From Streptomyces sp. PT12 (GTDB lineage: Bacteria > Actinomycetota > Actinomycetes > Streptomycetales > Streptomycetaceae): DNA of 64,000 nt. The position numbers and the translations under genes are program-made. The DNA lies in contig NZ_QEST01000243.1 of NCBI RefSeq assembly GCF_003311645.1, forward strand, positions 39,682 to 103,681, read 5' to 3'. Shown here in pieces: positions 1-7,696 of the stretch (within the stretch, counting starts at the first letter, position 1; every line of letters starts with the position of its first letter). Under the pieces are notes generated by a model. The model searched no databases. It was not told where the DNA came from and saw nothing but the letters and a program-made list of their open reading frames with translations.

Positions 1-235
1 TGACGCGCACCCCGCTCGCCCGCAGGAGGTCGCCGACCCCCGCGTGGAACGCCGACGAGCGGTCCTGGCCGAAGGTCACCTCGACGCGTGGATCCCCTCC
101 GAAGACGCCGGGGAGGACTTCGAGGAGGCGCGCGGTCGACGTCACCGTCCTCGCCACCGCGAGGACGGCGCGCTCGGTGGCGAACGTCTTCCACCGCGCC
201 GCGGTGATGTCCGCGGGAGGGCCGCTACCGTTCAC
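1..235 (-). CDS. Partial hypothetical protein (5' end only)
   Basis: A GTG at 233-235 opens a frame that stays open to the left edge. It starts VNGSGPP and continues with a stretch containing TFATERAVLAVARTVTS and FGQDRSS, with strong GC bias at third positions as in the real genes nearby. The pattern (a plea for an 'archive' of a target by distance, ending in a pocket-like GGDPRVEV) resembles actinobacterial CDP-glycerol glycerophosphotransferase/UDP-sugar-epimerase-like proteins, but this is recall from memory and only 78 residues are visible. The stop lies outside the window. No upstream operon partner is present; the 188 bp to its right hold no gene that I can support. Confidence 0.5.
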   Translation of the reverse strand, partial: MNGSGPPADITAARWKTFATERAVLAVARTVTSTARLLEVLPGVFGGDPRVEVTFGQDRSSAFHAGVGDLLRASGVRV

Positions 236-423
236 GCGACACCACAGGTCTCTCCCCGGACAACTGCCTCGATCATCCGTCTCGGTCGCCCTTCCGTCGG
301 ACGCGGGGAGAACGCCGCGGTCGCCCCGTTACACCGTAGAGCCTGGCGCGCCGCACCGTGGAGCCGCGCGGGGGAAAGGTCCGCTTGACCCGCACATCGG
401 TGTGATGATTTCACGATAGGCGC

Positions 424-630
424 ATGAAGGGCGACTGCCCTTTCCCACCCCTGGCCGATGCCCGCGTCACCGGTCAACGGCTACCGCTGCGCCCGCTGTT
501 GGCGTTGACCACCGCCGCGTTCGTCACCTTTGCGACCGAGGCGCTGCCCGCGGGCGTGCTGCTGGCACCGGCCCTGCCCCACGGCGCGATCTCGATGGCC
601 GAGACGACCGCGTCCCAGGGCTTGTTCGCG
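424..630 (+). pseudogene. Remnant of an MFS transporter N-terminus
   Basis: The frame starting ATG at 424 encodes a first-membrane-helix-like stretch, LLALTTAAFVTFATEALPAG, typical of the N-terminus of DHA1-type MFS drug exporters (family knowledge: TEALPAG follows helix 1). After about 65 residues the homology stops and the frame continues as arginine-rich nonsense. No further transmembrane helices follow, so the gene has been cut. It ends in a stretch (630-840) where I see no gene on either strand. Assignment rests on one helix, so confidence is moderate. Confidence 0.4.
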
Positions 631-837
631 CCCATGCGGCGGATGCGCGGCACGCGCCGCTCGGCCAGAGGTCCCTCGTTCCCCGGGCCCCGCATGACCC
701 CCCGTCAGCGCGCGGAGGCTGTGCACCGCGCGGGCGATGTGGGGAAGGCGCCGCCCTCCCGGCGCCTCGGGCGGGCGTCGCGCCCGTTCATCGTGAGGGG
801 CGCGGCCGTGGCCGCCGAGGCGGGCCCCGGCAGGACG

Positions 838-1140
838 GTCGTCGTGGCGGAGCGCGGTCCTGAGCGCGCTGCGCGGCGGCACCCCGCGGCTGGCCACGCG
901 GCCCACAGGCCGGATCCTCCCCGACCGCGACGAGCTGCGGCGCGGCACGGCCGCGATCATCGCCAGCTTCTTCGTCGCCAACGTCATCCGCTGATCCTCA
1001 ACCTCCCGCTGGTCGGCATCTGGGTGCGCATCGCCCGCATCCCCTACGGCCTGCTGGCCCCGATCGTGATCGTCTCGTGCCTGGCAGGCGCCTACACCGA
1101 CCGGGCCAGCCTCTTCGACGTCTGGAAGCGAGGGCTTAAG
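838..1140 (+). pseudogene. Frameshifted C-terminal fragment of a TctA-type transporter
   Basis: One frame gives ILPDRDELRRGTAAIIASFF and VANVIR before a TGA at 992-994; the next frame continues at once with LILNLPLVGIWVRIARIPYG and SCLAGAYTDRASLFDVW. The order matches the C-terminal region of TctA, the large membrane subunit of tripartite tricarboxylate transporters (the family's NVxLxxLNLPLVGLW motif). A single frameshift near 986-993 joins the halves, and the rest of the protein is missing on both sides. No TctB or TctC gene is nearby. This is a relic and not expressed as a functional permease. Confidence 0.5.
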
Positions 1141-1167
1141 GGCCCGCGGCATCGCCGACCGGTCCGC

Positions 1168-1896
1168 CTACGGCGCCTTCGGCCCCGGCGCGCCGGGGTA
1201 GGCGTCGAGCGCTTCGGCGGCGGACGCGATGATCCCGGGGATGCGGGCCTCCTCGATCCCCAGGAGCCGCAGGGAGCCGCGCACCACCGACGCGGCATAG
1301 GCGGACCGGCTCTCGTCGCCGCCCCACTGGCGCTGTGGCACGGCCGCCTCCACCAGGGCGAAGACGAGGTCGAGGTCGCGGGCCAGCAGGTCGGCGCGGT
1401 CGGGCCTGTGCATGGCGTCGAGCACCGCGCGGCCGAATCGGCGATAGGTGTCGCGCAGGCTGGCCTGGGCCGCGCGGGTGGGCTCGAAGTCGTGGGACAC
1501 CAGCCCGGGCAAGTGGTAGATGACATGGAGGTTGAGCCGGTCCCGCAGCAGGGTGTGCACGTCGTAGCGGACGAGCGCGCACATCCGGACCTCGGGCGTG
1601 AGGTCCGCCGCGTCAAGCCACCGGGCGAGGGCGAGCGCGGGCGTGACGGTGCTGGACAGCAGGGACATGAGGATCGCCTGCTTGTCGGTGAAGTGGTAGT
1701 ACAGCGTGGCCTGTCTGACGCCCGCCGCGTCGGCGATCTGCCGCGTGCTCGTCGCCTCGTACCCCCGCGCGGCGAACAGCGCGGACGCCGCCGCGAGGAT
1801 CTCGTCGCGCGTGCTGAGGCCGTTGTGCCGCTTGGGGGCGGCGCGCGGGCGTCCGGGGCCGCGGCGCGCGCCCTTGGCGTGCTCGGCATGCGGCAT
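1168..1896 (-). CDS. TetR/AcrR-family transcriptional regulator
   Basis: 242 residues, normal for the family. The N-terminal DNA-binding domain covers about residues 28-75: TRDEILAAASALFAARGYEA, then the helix-turn-helix TRQIADAAGVRQATLYYHF. The C-terminal part is a variable ligand domain. The ATG at 1896 is chosen because a GGAGGG ribosome site precedes it; an in-frame start 54 bp upstream has none. It is divergent from the cysteine hydrolase at 2080, and the gap between them holds two copies of a perfect palindrome (1972-1988, 2032-2048), the obvious operators for this protein. Likely a repressor of itself, of the hydrolase and perhaps of the broken DUF1989 gene. Ligand unknown. Confidence 0.9.
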   Translation of the reverse strand: MPHAEHAKGARRGPGRPRAAPKRHNGLSTRDEILAAASALFAARGYEATSTRQIADAAGVRQATLYYHFTDKQAILMSLLSSTVTPALALARWLDAADLTPEVRMCALVRYDVHTLLRDRLNLHVIYHLPGLVSHDFEPTRAAQASLRDTYRRFGRAVLDAMHRPDRADLLARDLDLVFALVEAAVPQRQWGGDESRSAYAASVVRGSLRLLGIEEARIPGIIASAAEALDAYPGAPGPKAP

Positions 1897-1971
1897 GGTC
1901 CCTCCCTCCGGGTCGCCGACGGCGCGCGGGCACCGCGTCGGCGCGGTCACCGTACCAGAGGCCGCCCGGGT

Positions 1972-1988
1972 TTCTGTCGTTGACAGAA
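1972..1988. promoter_or_regulatory. Palindromic operator 1 (probable TetR site)
   Basis: TTCTGTC-GTT-GACAGAA: a perfect 7-bp inverted repeat with a 3-nt spacer, 76 bp before the TetR start (minus strand). The same 17 bp recur 60 bp away. Its place between divergent genes makes it the likely target of the TetR protein encoded at 1168-1896. Confidence 0.75.
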
Positions 1989-2030
1989 TTTACGCCCCGG
2001 TCATGCTCCGCCCGGCTTCCCCGGGTTAGG

Positions 2031-2049
2031 TTTCTGTCGTTGACAGAAA
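2031..2049. promoter_or_regulatory. Palindromic operator 2 (probable TetR site)
   Basis: A second copy of TTCTGTC-GTT-GACAGAA, here with arms of 8 bp, 31 bp before the start of the cysteine hydrolase gene at 2080. A repressor bound here would block that promoter. The 60-bp distance to copy 1 is close to six helical turns, so both sites lie on the same DNA face. Confidence 0.75.
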
Positions 2050-2079
2050 TCAGCAAGCCGAGCGAGGGGATCCCTGCTC

Positions 2080-2727
2080 ATGAACGTCGTCGGCAACGCC
2101 GTGCTGATCGTCGTGGACATCCAGGGCGGCGGGGTGGAAAGGCCCGAGCCCGGCACCGGGATCCCGCACATGCCGGGCCGTGGCGAACGCGCCCCGCGGC
2201 AGCGCCACCTCGTCGACCGCGCGCGGGAGCGTGGCATCCCCGTGGTGTGGATCCAGGAGGTGCACAAGCCCAACCTCATCGACATAGGGCGCGAGCTTGA
2301 CGGCTCCGAGGGGCCGCACTGCGTCGAGGGCCGCCCCGAGACGGAGCTCGCGCCGGGGCTGAGGCCGAGGCCCGACGAGTTCCTGATCCGCAAGCGCCGC
2401 TACTCGGCCTTCTTCGGCACCGAGTTGGAGATCGTGCTCAAGGCGTACAAGGCGGGGACGGTGATCCTCATCGGCGGCCTGACGGACGTGTGCGTGCACT
2501 ACACCGCCGTCGACGCCCACCAGCACGACTACCGGGTCAGGGTGGTCACCGACTGCGTCGCGGGGTCCACCAGCCAGGCCCACGACGCCGCCCTGCGGGC
2601 GATCCGCTATCTGCAACGGGACGCGCTCGTCGAACAGGCCGATGTGCTCGGCTGGTTGGCCACCGCGCCCGCCAACCCCGAGGTGGCCGTCGCCGATCGC
2701 ACCCACCTCGCCGCGCGCGCCACCTGA
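2080..2727 (+). CDS. Cysteine hydrolase, isochorismatase fold
   Basis: 215 residues, the usual length for the isochorismatase-like hydrolase family. The catalytic triad of that family is visible: Asp13 in LIVVDIQ, Lys105 in LIRKRRYSAF, and the nucleophile Cys138 in IGGLTDVCVHYTAVDA. Members hydrolyse C-N bonds of small amides (nicotinamide, N-carbamoylsarcosine, ureidoacrylate, biuret), so the protein is probably a cytoplasmic amidase; the substrate cannot be read from sequence. It is transcribed away from the TetR gene and lies under a palindromic operator. Its former neighbour may have been the DUF1989 gene now cut at 3861; DUF1989 proteins accompany urea and amide utilisation genes elsewhere. 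Confidence 0.85.
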   Translation: MNVVGNAVLIVVDIQGGGVERPEPGTGIPHMPGRGERAPRQRHLVDRARERGIPVVWIQEVHKPNLIDIGRELDGSEGPHCVEGRPETELAPGLRPRPDEFLIRKRRYSAFFGTELEIVLKAYKAGTVILIGGLTDVCVHYTAVDAHQHDYRVRVVTDCVAGSTSQAHDAALRAIRYLQRDALVEQADVLGWLATAPANPEVAVADRTHLAARAT

Positions 2728-2879
2728 GCGGCCCTCAGGGCGTCATCAGAGCTTTCCTTCGTGGATGCCCCGGTTTTCGGGCCGGGGAGGGGACGAGGCT
2801 CCGGTGGAGCGGGGCGGGGAGGGCCGGTTGGCCGTCGGGGCGGAGCGGTGTGCGCCGCGCACCGGCCGACGCCTGCCAT

Positions 2880-3866
2880 TCACGCGGGAGCTGATGGGTT
2901 GTGAGGTGTGGCGCGGCAGGTCAAGCGGGCGTTCAGTACCGCTTCTACCCCACGGACGGGCAGGCGGCTGAGCTGTCGCGGACGTTCGGCTGTGTCCGTC
3001 TGGTGTACAACAAGGCGCTTGAGGAGCGCACCCGGGCCTGGTACGGCGAGCAGCGCCGGATCTCCTACGCGCAGTCGTCCGCCGCGCTCACGGAATGGAA
3101 GAAGACCGGGGAGCTCGCCTTCCTGGGCGAGGTGTCCTGCGTTCCGCTCCAGCAGGCGCTGCGCCACCTTCAAGCCGCGTTCGGGAACTTCTTTGCCAAG
3201 CGGGCCAGGTACCCCCGTTACAAGTCGCTGAAGAGGTCGAGGGCGTCGGCCGAGTACACCCGGAGCGCCTTCACCTGGCGTGATGGGCGGCTGACGCTGG
3301 CGAAGATGAGCGGGCCTTTGGATATCCGCTGGTCGCGTCCGCTGCCTCAGGGAGTGGAGCCGTCCACGGTGACCGTCTCCCGTGACGCGGCGGGCCGCTG
3401 GTTCGTTTCCCTGCTGTGCCAGGACACCATCACCGAGGGCCCCGCCACGGGTGCGGCGGTCGGTGTCGACGTGGGCATCACGTCCCTGGTGACCCTGTCC
3501 ACCGGGGAGAAGATCGCCAATCCCCGGCATGAGGGGCGTGACCGTGCGCGGCTGGCGTGCGCGGGTGTGACCTCGTGGTGATCGACCGGTGGTTCCCCAG
3601 CTCGAAGCTGTGCGGGGCCTGCGGCAGGGTCGCGGCGGAGATGCCGCTGAACGTCCGGACGTGGACGTGCGAGTGCGGCGCGGTGCATGACCGTGATGTG
3701 AACGCGGCACGCGCCATCCTGGCCGCCGGGCTGGCGGCAGCAGCCTGTGGAGACGGTGTAAGACCTCAACGGGAGTCCTCCCGGACAGGGCAGTCGTCGG
3801 TGAAGCAGGAACGCCAGCGGGCGACCGCTGGAACCCCCCACCTTTAGACGGGGCAGGAAGTCAAGA
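2880..3866 (+). mobile_element. IS200/IS605-family element, tnpB-only, decayed
   Basis: The element is recognised from its tnpB relic and its right end. The end, at about 3835-3866, carries CCCCCCACCTTTAGACGGGG followed by GTCAA, the typical subterminal hairpin of actinobacterial IS605-type elements. No tnpA (Y1 transposase) is present. The left end is not clear; about 2880 is an estimate. There are no target duplications to look for, since this family inserts without them. It lies between the cysteine hydrolase and a DUF1989 gene that stops at its right end, so the insertion, or a later deletion next to it, removed the rest of that gene. Confidence 0.65.
2908..3847 (+). pseudogene. tnpB: tnpB relic with two frame breaks and internal deletion
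   Basis: The natural start is the GTG at 2908 (VARQVKRAF). One missing base near 2935 then shifts the frame, and YRFYPTDGQAAELSRTFGCV continues in the next frame. The protein runs normally to VGVDVGITSLVTLSTGEK, which holds the first RuvC aspartate. Just after [12 protein letters not shown], about 120 residues found in intact TnpB are gone, and another frame resumes at [17 protein letters not shown], with the zinc-finger cysteines and the last RuvC aspartate ([12 protein letters not shown]). The deleted part should carry the second catalytic acid (the Glu of VEDL). The gene cannot give an active RNA-guided nuclease. Confidence 0.85.
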
Positions 3867-4190
3867 ACCAGTTGACGTTGCTGGCACATGGGCGCAGGCG
3901 TCGCCCTCGGTGTCGGTCAGCTCGACGGCGGTGCCACGGGCCAGGACCCGGTGGCTGTAGTTGCCGCCGCCGATGGTCTCGGCCCAGGTCAGAAGGCTGG
4001 AGGGCACGCCGGGCCGCGGGCTCGGGTGGTCGGTCGCGGGCACCGTCGGCATGTCGGTGACGCGGGCGCCCCCCTGCGCGCGGGCGTGTGCGCGGGCGGC
4101 CCGGGTCGTGGCCGTGGTGGGCGTGGGGGCCGTGGTAGGCGCCGGTGGGGCGGCGGGGTCAGGTCGTGAAGCGGGTGCGGCCATGGTCAT
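3861..4190 (-). pseudogene. DUF1989 / urea-carboxylase-associated protein, truncated
   Basis: After a Thr/Pro/Ala-rich N-terminus the frame encodes LLTWAETIGGGNYSHRVLAR and ELTDTEGDACAH, which match the start of the DUF1989 domain (family knowledge: a GGxxSHxLxRGT motif, then LxDxEGxAC). The domain normally runs about 150 residues further; here the frame ends a few codons after ACAHV where the IS element begins. No continuation is found on the other side of the element. The start at 4190 is preceded by GGGAG. An 18-bp palindrome at 4211-4228, close to the TetR operators, sits 20 bp upstream, so this gene was probably part of the TetR regulon. Confidence 0.7.
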
Positions 4191-4210
4191 CTCCCGCGGA
4201 GGATATTTCT

Positions 4211-4228
4211 TTCGGTCGATCGACAGAA
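4211..4228. promoter_or_regulatory. Imperfect third copy of the TetR-type palindrome
   Basis: TTCGGTCG-AT-CGACAGAA has 8-bp arms with one mismatch. Its right half and flank (GACAGAATT) are identical to operator 1 at 1972-1988. It lies just upstream of the truncated DUF1989 gene on the minus strand. The spacing differs by one base from the two perfect copies, so binding may be weaker. Confidence 0.5.
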
Positions 4229-4309
4229 TTGGGCGCCGCCCGCGTCTCGGGGGCGTGAGCCGGGCGTTAAACGGCCGTTTCGGCCGCCGCCCGCCCCGCC
4301 CCCCGGTGG

Positions 4310-4338
4310 CTGGATCCAGGACCCCTCGTTTCGGATTC
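4310..4338 (+). promoter_or_regulatory. GGATCC box pair upstream of the GntR gene
   Basis: CTGGATCCAG (4310-4319) is a 10-bp palindrome; a one-mismatch box GGATTC lies at 4333-4338. The box centres are 21 bp apart, the same spacing as at six other promoters in this window. A further TGGATTCCA is at 4430-4438. The position in front of the regulator gene suggests autoregulation. Confidence 0.65.
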
Positions 4339-4465
4339 GCTAGGCTTTCCTGGCGATCGCACGGGCGCGAGGAGACTCCGCGCTCACGGAGCCGCCGCCG
4401 TGCGCCCCTGCGTCCCCGTCCGTTCCAGGTGGATTCCAGGTGAGTTGAAGGGAGCGAGTCCGCGG

Positions 4466-5209
4466 ATGTCCGACACCGCTGGCCTGAATGCCGAGGCCAA
4501 GAACGGTCACGCGCTCGTCGACGACCTCGCAGGCCGCATCCGCGGTCGGATCATGTCCGGCGAGATCGCCATCGGCGCCCAGCTGCGCCAGGCGGAGCTC
4601 GCCGCCGACTTTGGCGTCAGCAGAACGCCGGTGCGCGAGGCGTTGCGCCAGTTGCAGAGCGGCGGCCTCATCGAGGTGCTGCCCAATCGCGGCGCGGTCG
4701 TGCGGGTCCCCGCGCCCTGGGAGGTGCGCGAAGCCTACGAGGTGCGCGCGGAGCTCGAGGCGCTCGCCGCCGCGCGGGCGGTCAGCCGGATCACCGGCGA
4801 GCAGATGGAGGAGCTGCGCCGCGTCAACCAGGAGATGTACGACCACTCCGTCGCGGAGAGCAGGGGCGAACCGGCCGGTCTGCCGGTCAGCCAGCGGGAC
4901 AACGACCGCTTCCACACCCTGATCGCCGAGATCTCGGGCAACGCCCGTCTCGCCAAGGTGGTCAACGACGTCAACGAGACGTTTCCCCGCAATGTCTCGG
5001 CCCAGCTCATCGTCAACGACACGCGCCATCGCGACGAGAACTTCCGCGAGCACGAGCGCATCGTGGCCGCCCTCGCCGCGGGGGACGCCGAGGCCGCGGC
5101 GGCCCACATGCGTGAGCACGTCGTGAAGGCGGGCGAGCAGCTGGCCGAGTGGTACGAGAAGCGCTCGTCGACGGTCTTCCGCGGCCGGGGCGGAGTCCCG
5201 GCGGCCTAG
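4466..5209 (+). CDS. GntR-family regulator, FCD subfamily
   Basis: 247 residues. The winged helix covers about residues 16-82 (GAQLRQAELAADFGVSRTPV then REALRQLQSGGLIEVLPNRG), and an FCD ligand domain follows from about 90 to 225, with the metal-site pattern of FCD proteins: an Asp and a His in DNDRFHTLIAEISGN, then His in REHERIVAAL and in AAHMREHV. The ATG at 4466 has an AAGGGAG ribosome site; the longer frame from 4400 does not. It is the only GntR gene in the window and opens the catabolic block whose seven promoters carry paired GGATCC boxes, so it is the best candidate for their binding protein. FCD regulators usually repress until a small acid or amine-derived metabolite binds. Confidence 0.92.
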   Translation: MSDTAGLNAEAKNGHALVDDLAGRIRGRIMSGEIAIGAQLRQAELAADFGVSRTPVREALRQLQSGGLIEVLPNRGAVVRVPAPWEVREAYEVRAELEALAAARAVSRITGEQMEELRRVNQEMYDHSVAESRGEPAGLPVSQRDNDRFHTLIAEISGNARLAKVVNDVNETFPRNVSAQLIVNDTRHRDENFREHERIVAALAAGDAEAAAAHMREHVVKAGEQLAEWYEKRSSTVFRGRGGVPAA

Positions 5210-5271
5210 AACGCCCGCCGTTTGGCGTCTCACCCGCCCCGAGGCGTTCCGCGCACGCTTCCGTGGCCGTG

Positions 5272-5300
5272 TTGGATCCACTCGTGTTAGTTTTGGATCC
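5272..5300 (+). promoter_or_regulatory. GGATCC box pair, operon A promoter
   Basis: Two exact boxes, GGATCC at 5274-5279 (in TTGGATCCA) and at 5295-5300, with centres 21 bp apart. The second box is directly preceded by TAGTTT (5288-5293), a plausible -10 hexamer. The pair lies 18 bp before the first gene of the operon. No good -35 is seen. Confidence 0.75.
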
Positions 5301-5317
5301 CCACGGAAGGGTGATGC

Positions 5318-6571
5318 GTGATGGATTCGATCGAGGCGGCACCTGTCACCTCCTCCGGCACGGGGGCGGAGACCGACGTCGCCGCCGAGCGCGCGCGCAC
5401 CGTCGGCGCGGGTCTGTCGCACCATTTCAACGCCGCGGGCTCCGCGTTGCCCTCACACGGCGTCATGGCCGCCGTCGTCGACCATCTGCGTCTTGAGGAG
5501 CGGCACGGCGGCTACGAGGCCGCGGCGGCGGCCCGCGAGCGGACCGAGGACGTGTACGCGGCGGCCGCCGAGCTCATCGGCGCCAGGGCGCACGAGATCG
5601 CCCTGTTCGACAGCGCGTCCACGGGCCTGCGCGTGCTCGTCGACGCGCTCAGGCCAGGGCGCGGCGAGCGCGTCATCGCGTCGAGCACGACCTATGTCAG
5701 CCACGCGCTGCACCTCATGGCGATGGCGGGGGAGCGCGGCGTCGAGCTGGTCGTCGCGCCCGTCGACGGCCGCCGGAGGGTCGACCTCGACGCGCTCGAC
5801 GCCCTGCTCGCGGACGGGCGGCCCTCGATCCTCACGGTCTCGCACATCCCCACGTCCTCCGGGCTCGTCGAGCCCGTGGAGGGCATCGGCGCGATCGCCA
5901 GGCGCCACCGGGCCACCTACATCCTGGACGCGACGCAGTCCGTGGGGCACCTGAACGTCGACGTGGGGGCCATCGGCTGCGACGCGCTCGTCACGACGGG
6001 CCGCAAGTTCCTGCGCGGCCCGCGCGGCACCGGCTTCGCCTATGTCGGCGAGCCGCTGTTCGAGCGGCTGACGCCGACCGCCCCCGATGTGCGCGGGGCC
6101 CGTTGGGTGTCGGCCTCCGGCTGGGAACTCAGCCGGAACGCACGGCGGTTCGAGTCGTGGGAGAGCGCGGTGGCCGCGCGGCTCGGCCTGGGGGCCGCGC
6201 TGCGCGAGGCCATCGCCCGCTCGCCGCGGCGCACCGAGCGATGGCTGCGCGCACGCGCCGCGCTGCTGCGCTCCGCGCTCGCGGACCTCCCCGGCGTGCG
6301 GATCGCCGACCCGGAGGGCCCCGTGTCCGCGATCGTGACGTTCGTCGTCGACGGCGTGGAGAGCCCCGCCGTGGTCGACGCGCTCGCCGCGAGGAACGTC
6401 CGCGTCGTCTCGGTGCCAGCCACCCACGGCCAGTGGGACCTCGGCGCGCGGGCGCTGCCCTCGGTCGTCAGGGCGTCGGTCCACGTCTACAACGACGAGG
6501 CCGACATCGGCGCGCTCGTCGACGCCGTCCGCGCGGTCGCCGCGGGACGCGGCGGGGAGGCGAACGGATGA
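5318..6571 (+). CDS. PLP-dependent class V aminotransferase-fold enzyme
   Basis: 417 residues. The fold-type I class V pattern is clear: a cofactor Asp in TYILDATQSVGHL, and the Schiff-base lysine about residue 230 in TTGRKFLRGPRGTGF. This is close to cysteine-desulfurase, isopenicillin-N-epimerase and EgtE-like proteins, which lyse or transaminate small amino acids. It lacks an obvious desulfurase active-site cysteine loop. The GTG at 5318 (ATG at 5321 is equally possible) follows GGAAGG. It is first in a five-gene operon whose members overlap or nearly touch, and encodes the only PLP enzyme there. The likely role is removing an amino group or cleaving a C-N or C-S bond of the pathway substrate. 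The exact reaction is not known. Confidence 0.85.
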   Translation: MMDSIEAAPVTSSGTGAETDVAAERARTVGAGLSHHFNAAGSALPSHGVMAAVVDHLRLEERHGGYEAAAAARERTEDVYAAAAELIGARAHEIALFDSASTGLRVLVDALRPGRGERVIASSTTYVSHALHLMAMAGERGVELVVAPVDGRRRVDLDALDALLADGRPSILTVSHIPTSSGLVEPVEGIGAIARRHRATYILDATQSVGHLNVDVGAIGCDALVTTGRKFLRGPRGTGFAYVGEPLFERLTPTAPDVRGARWVSASGWELSRNARRFESWESAVAARLGLGAALREAIARSPRRTERWLRARAALLRSALADLPGVRIADPEGPVSAIVTFVVDGVESPAVVDALAARNVRVVSVPATHGQWDLGARALPSVVRASVHVYNDEADIGALVDAVRAVAAGRGGEANG

Positions 6572-7695
6572 CCCGGCGCGCGAACGACACGAACGACACG
6601 AACAGCGCGAACGACGCGGATGTCGTCGTCATCGGGCTCGGCGTGCACGGCAGCGCCGCGGCCGCGAGCCTGGCGCGCCGCGGGCGGCGCGTAATCGCGC
6701 TCGAACGCTTCCTCCCCGGACACGCCAGGGGGTCATCGCACGGCAGGACCCGCATGATCCGCCGCGCCTACCCCCACCCCGCGTGGAACGGCCTCGTCGA
6801 GCGCGCGTTCGCGGCCTGGGCCGCCCTCGAGGCGGAGTCGGGCCAGCGGCTCGTGCGCCGCACGGGCGGGCTCTACGCGCACCGCGGCACGTCACGGCTC
6901 CAGGGTCCTGGCTGCGAGACCGTCGACGACCCGGCCGAGCTGGCCCGCCGCATGCCCGGGCTCGCCGTGCCCGAGGGATACGGGGCGGTCCACGACCCCG
7001 CCGCCGGAGTCATCGAGGCCGCGGGCGCGCTGGCGGCGCTGCGCCGTGCCGCGCTCGCCCATGGCGCGCAGCTGCGGCACGGCGCGCGGGTGCGCGGCTG
7101 GGAGCCCACGGGGGCGGGCGTCCGCGTCGCGACCGACGACGGTGTGCTGACGGCGGCCCGCCTGGTGATCGCGGCCGGGTCCTGGTCGGGCGCGCTCGTG
7201 CCGTCGCTCGCGCCCCTGTTCGAGGTCTGGCGCATCCTCACGGTGACCGTTCGGGCGGGCCAGCCCGTCGGCATGCCGCCGCGCCTGGGCGCCTTCTCCG
7301 TCGACCGCCCCGAAGGACTGGTCTTCGGCATCCCCGACGCCGGGGGAAACGGCGTGAAGATCGGCGTCGACGCGGGCCCGCGCTGGGACCCCGAGGAGCC
7401 ACAGGCCCCGCCGAGCCGGCGGGAGGTCGCGGAGCTGCGCGAGCTCCTGGCCTCCTGTGTGCCGGGGCTCGACACGACGCCCGTCGAGGCCGCCGCGTGC
7501 CTTTACACGATGACGGAGGACCGGCGTTTCGTCATCGGCCCGCTCGCCGACGCCCCCGAGGTCGTGGTCGTGGCGGCCTGCTCGGGGCACGGCTTCAAGT
7601 TCGGGCCCGCCCTCGGCGACGCGGCCGCCGACCTGTGCGACGGCGTTCCGCGCCCCGACCTCGACTTCGTCTCGACGGCCAGGCGGGGGTTCTGA
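6568..7695 (+). CDS. FAD-dependent amine oxidase, monomeric sarcosine oxidase family
   Basis: 375 residues, as in monomeric sarcosine and N-methyltryptophan oxidases. An N-terminal dinucleotide fold shows VVVIGLGVHGSAAAASLARR with the Glu ending strand 2 (ALER). The SSHGRTRMIRRAY motif is typical of the family. Cys311 in ACLYTMTEDRRFVIG aligns with the cysteine that binds FAD covalently in this family, and GHGFKFGPALGDAAADL is the C-terminal FAD motif. It should oxidise a secondary or N-methyl amine to an imine, releasing H2O2. Its ATG overlaps the previous stop. The N-terminus carries a short Asn-Asp/Thr repeat encoded by 9-bp units. Confidence 0.9.
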   Translation: MTRRANDTNDTNSANDADVVVIGLGVHGSAAAASLARRGRRVIALERFLPGHARGSSHGRTRMIRRAYPHPAWNGLVERAFAAWAALEAESGQRLVRRTGGLYAHRGTSRLQGPGCETVDDPAELARRMPGLAVPEGYGAVHDPAAGVIEAAGALAALRRAALAHGAQLRHGARVRGWEPTGAGVRVATDDGVLTAARLVIAAGSWSGALVPSLAPLFEVWRILTVTVRAGQPVGMPPRLGAFSVDRPEGLVFGIPDAGGNGVKIGVDAGPRWDPEEPQAPPSRREVAELRELLASCVPGLDTTPVEAAACLYTMTEDRRFVIGPLADAPEVVVVAACSGHGFKFGPALGDAAADLCDGVPRPDLDFVSTARRGF

Positions 7696-7696
7696 T

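Noticed and set aside
2731-2741. Palindrome GCCCTCAGGGC as a terminator
   Set aside because: Only one base separates the arms, so no hairpin loop can form, and no T-run follows.
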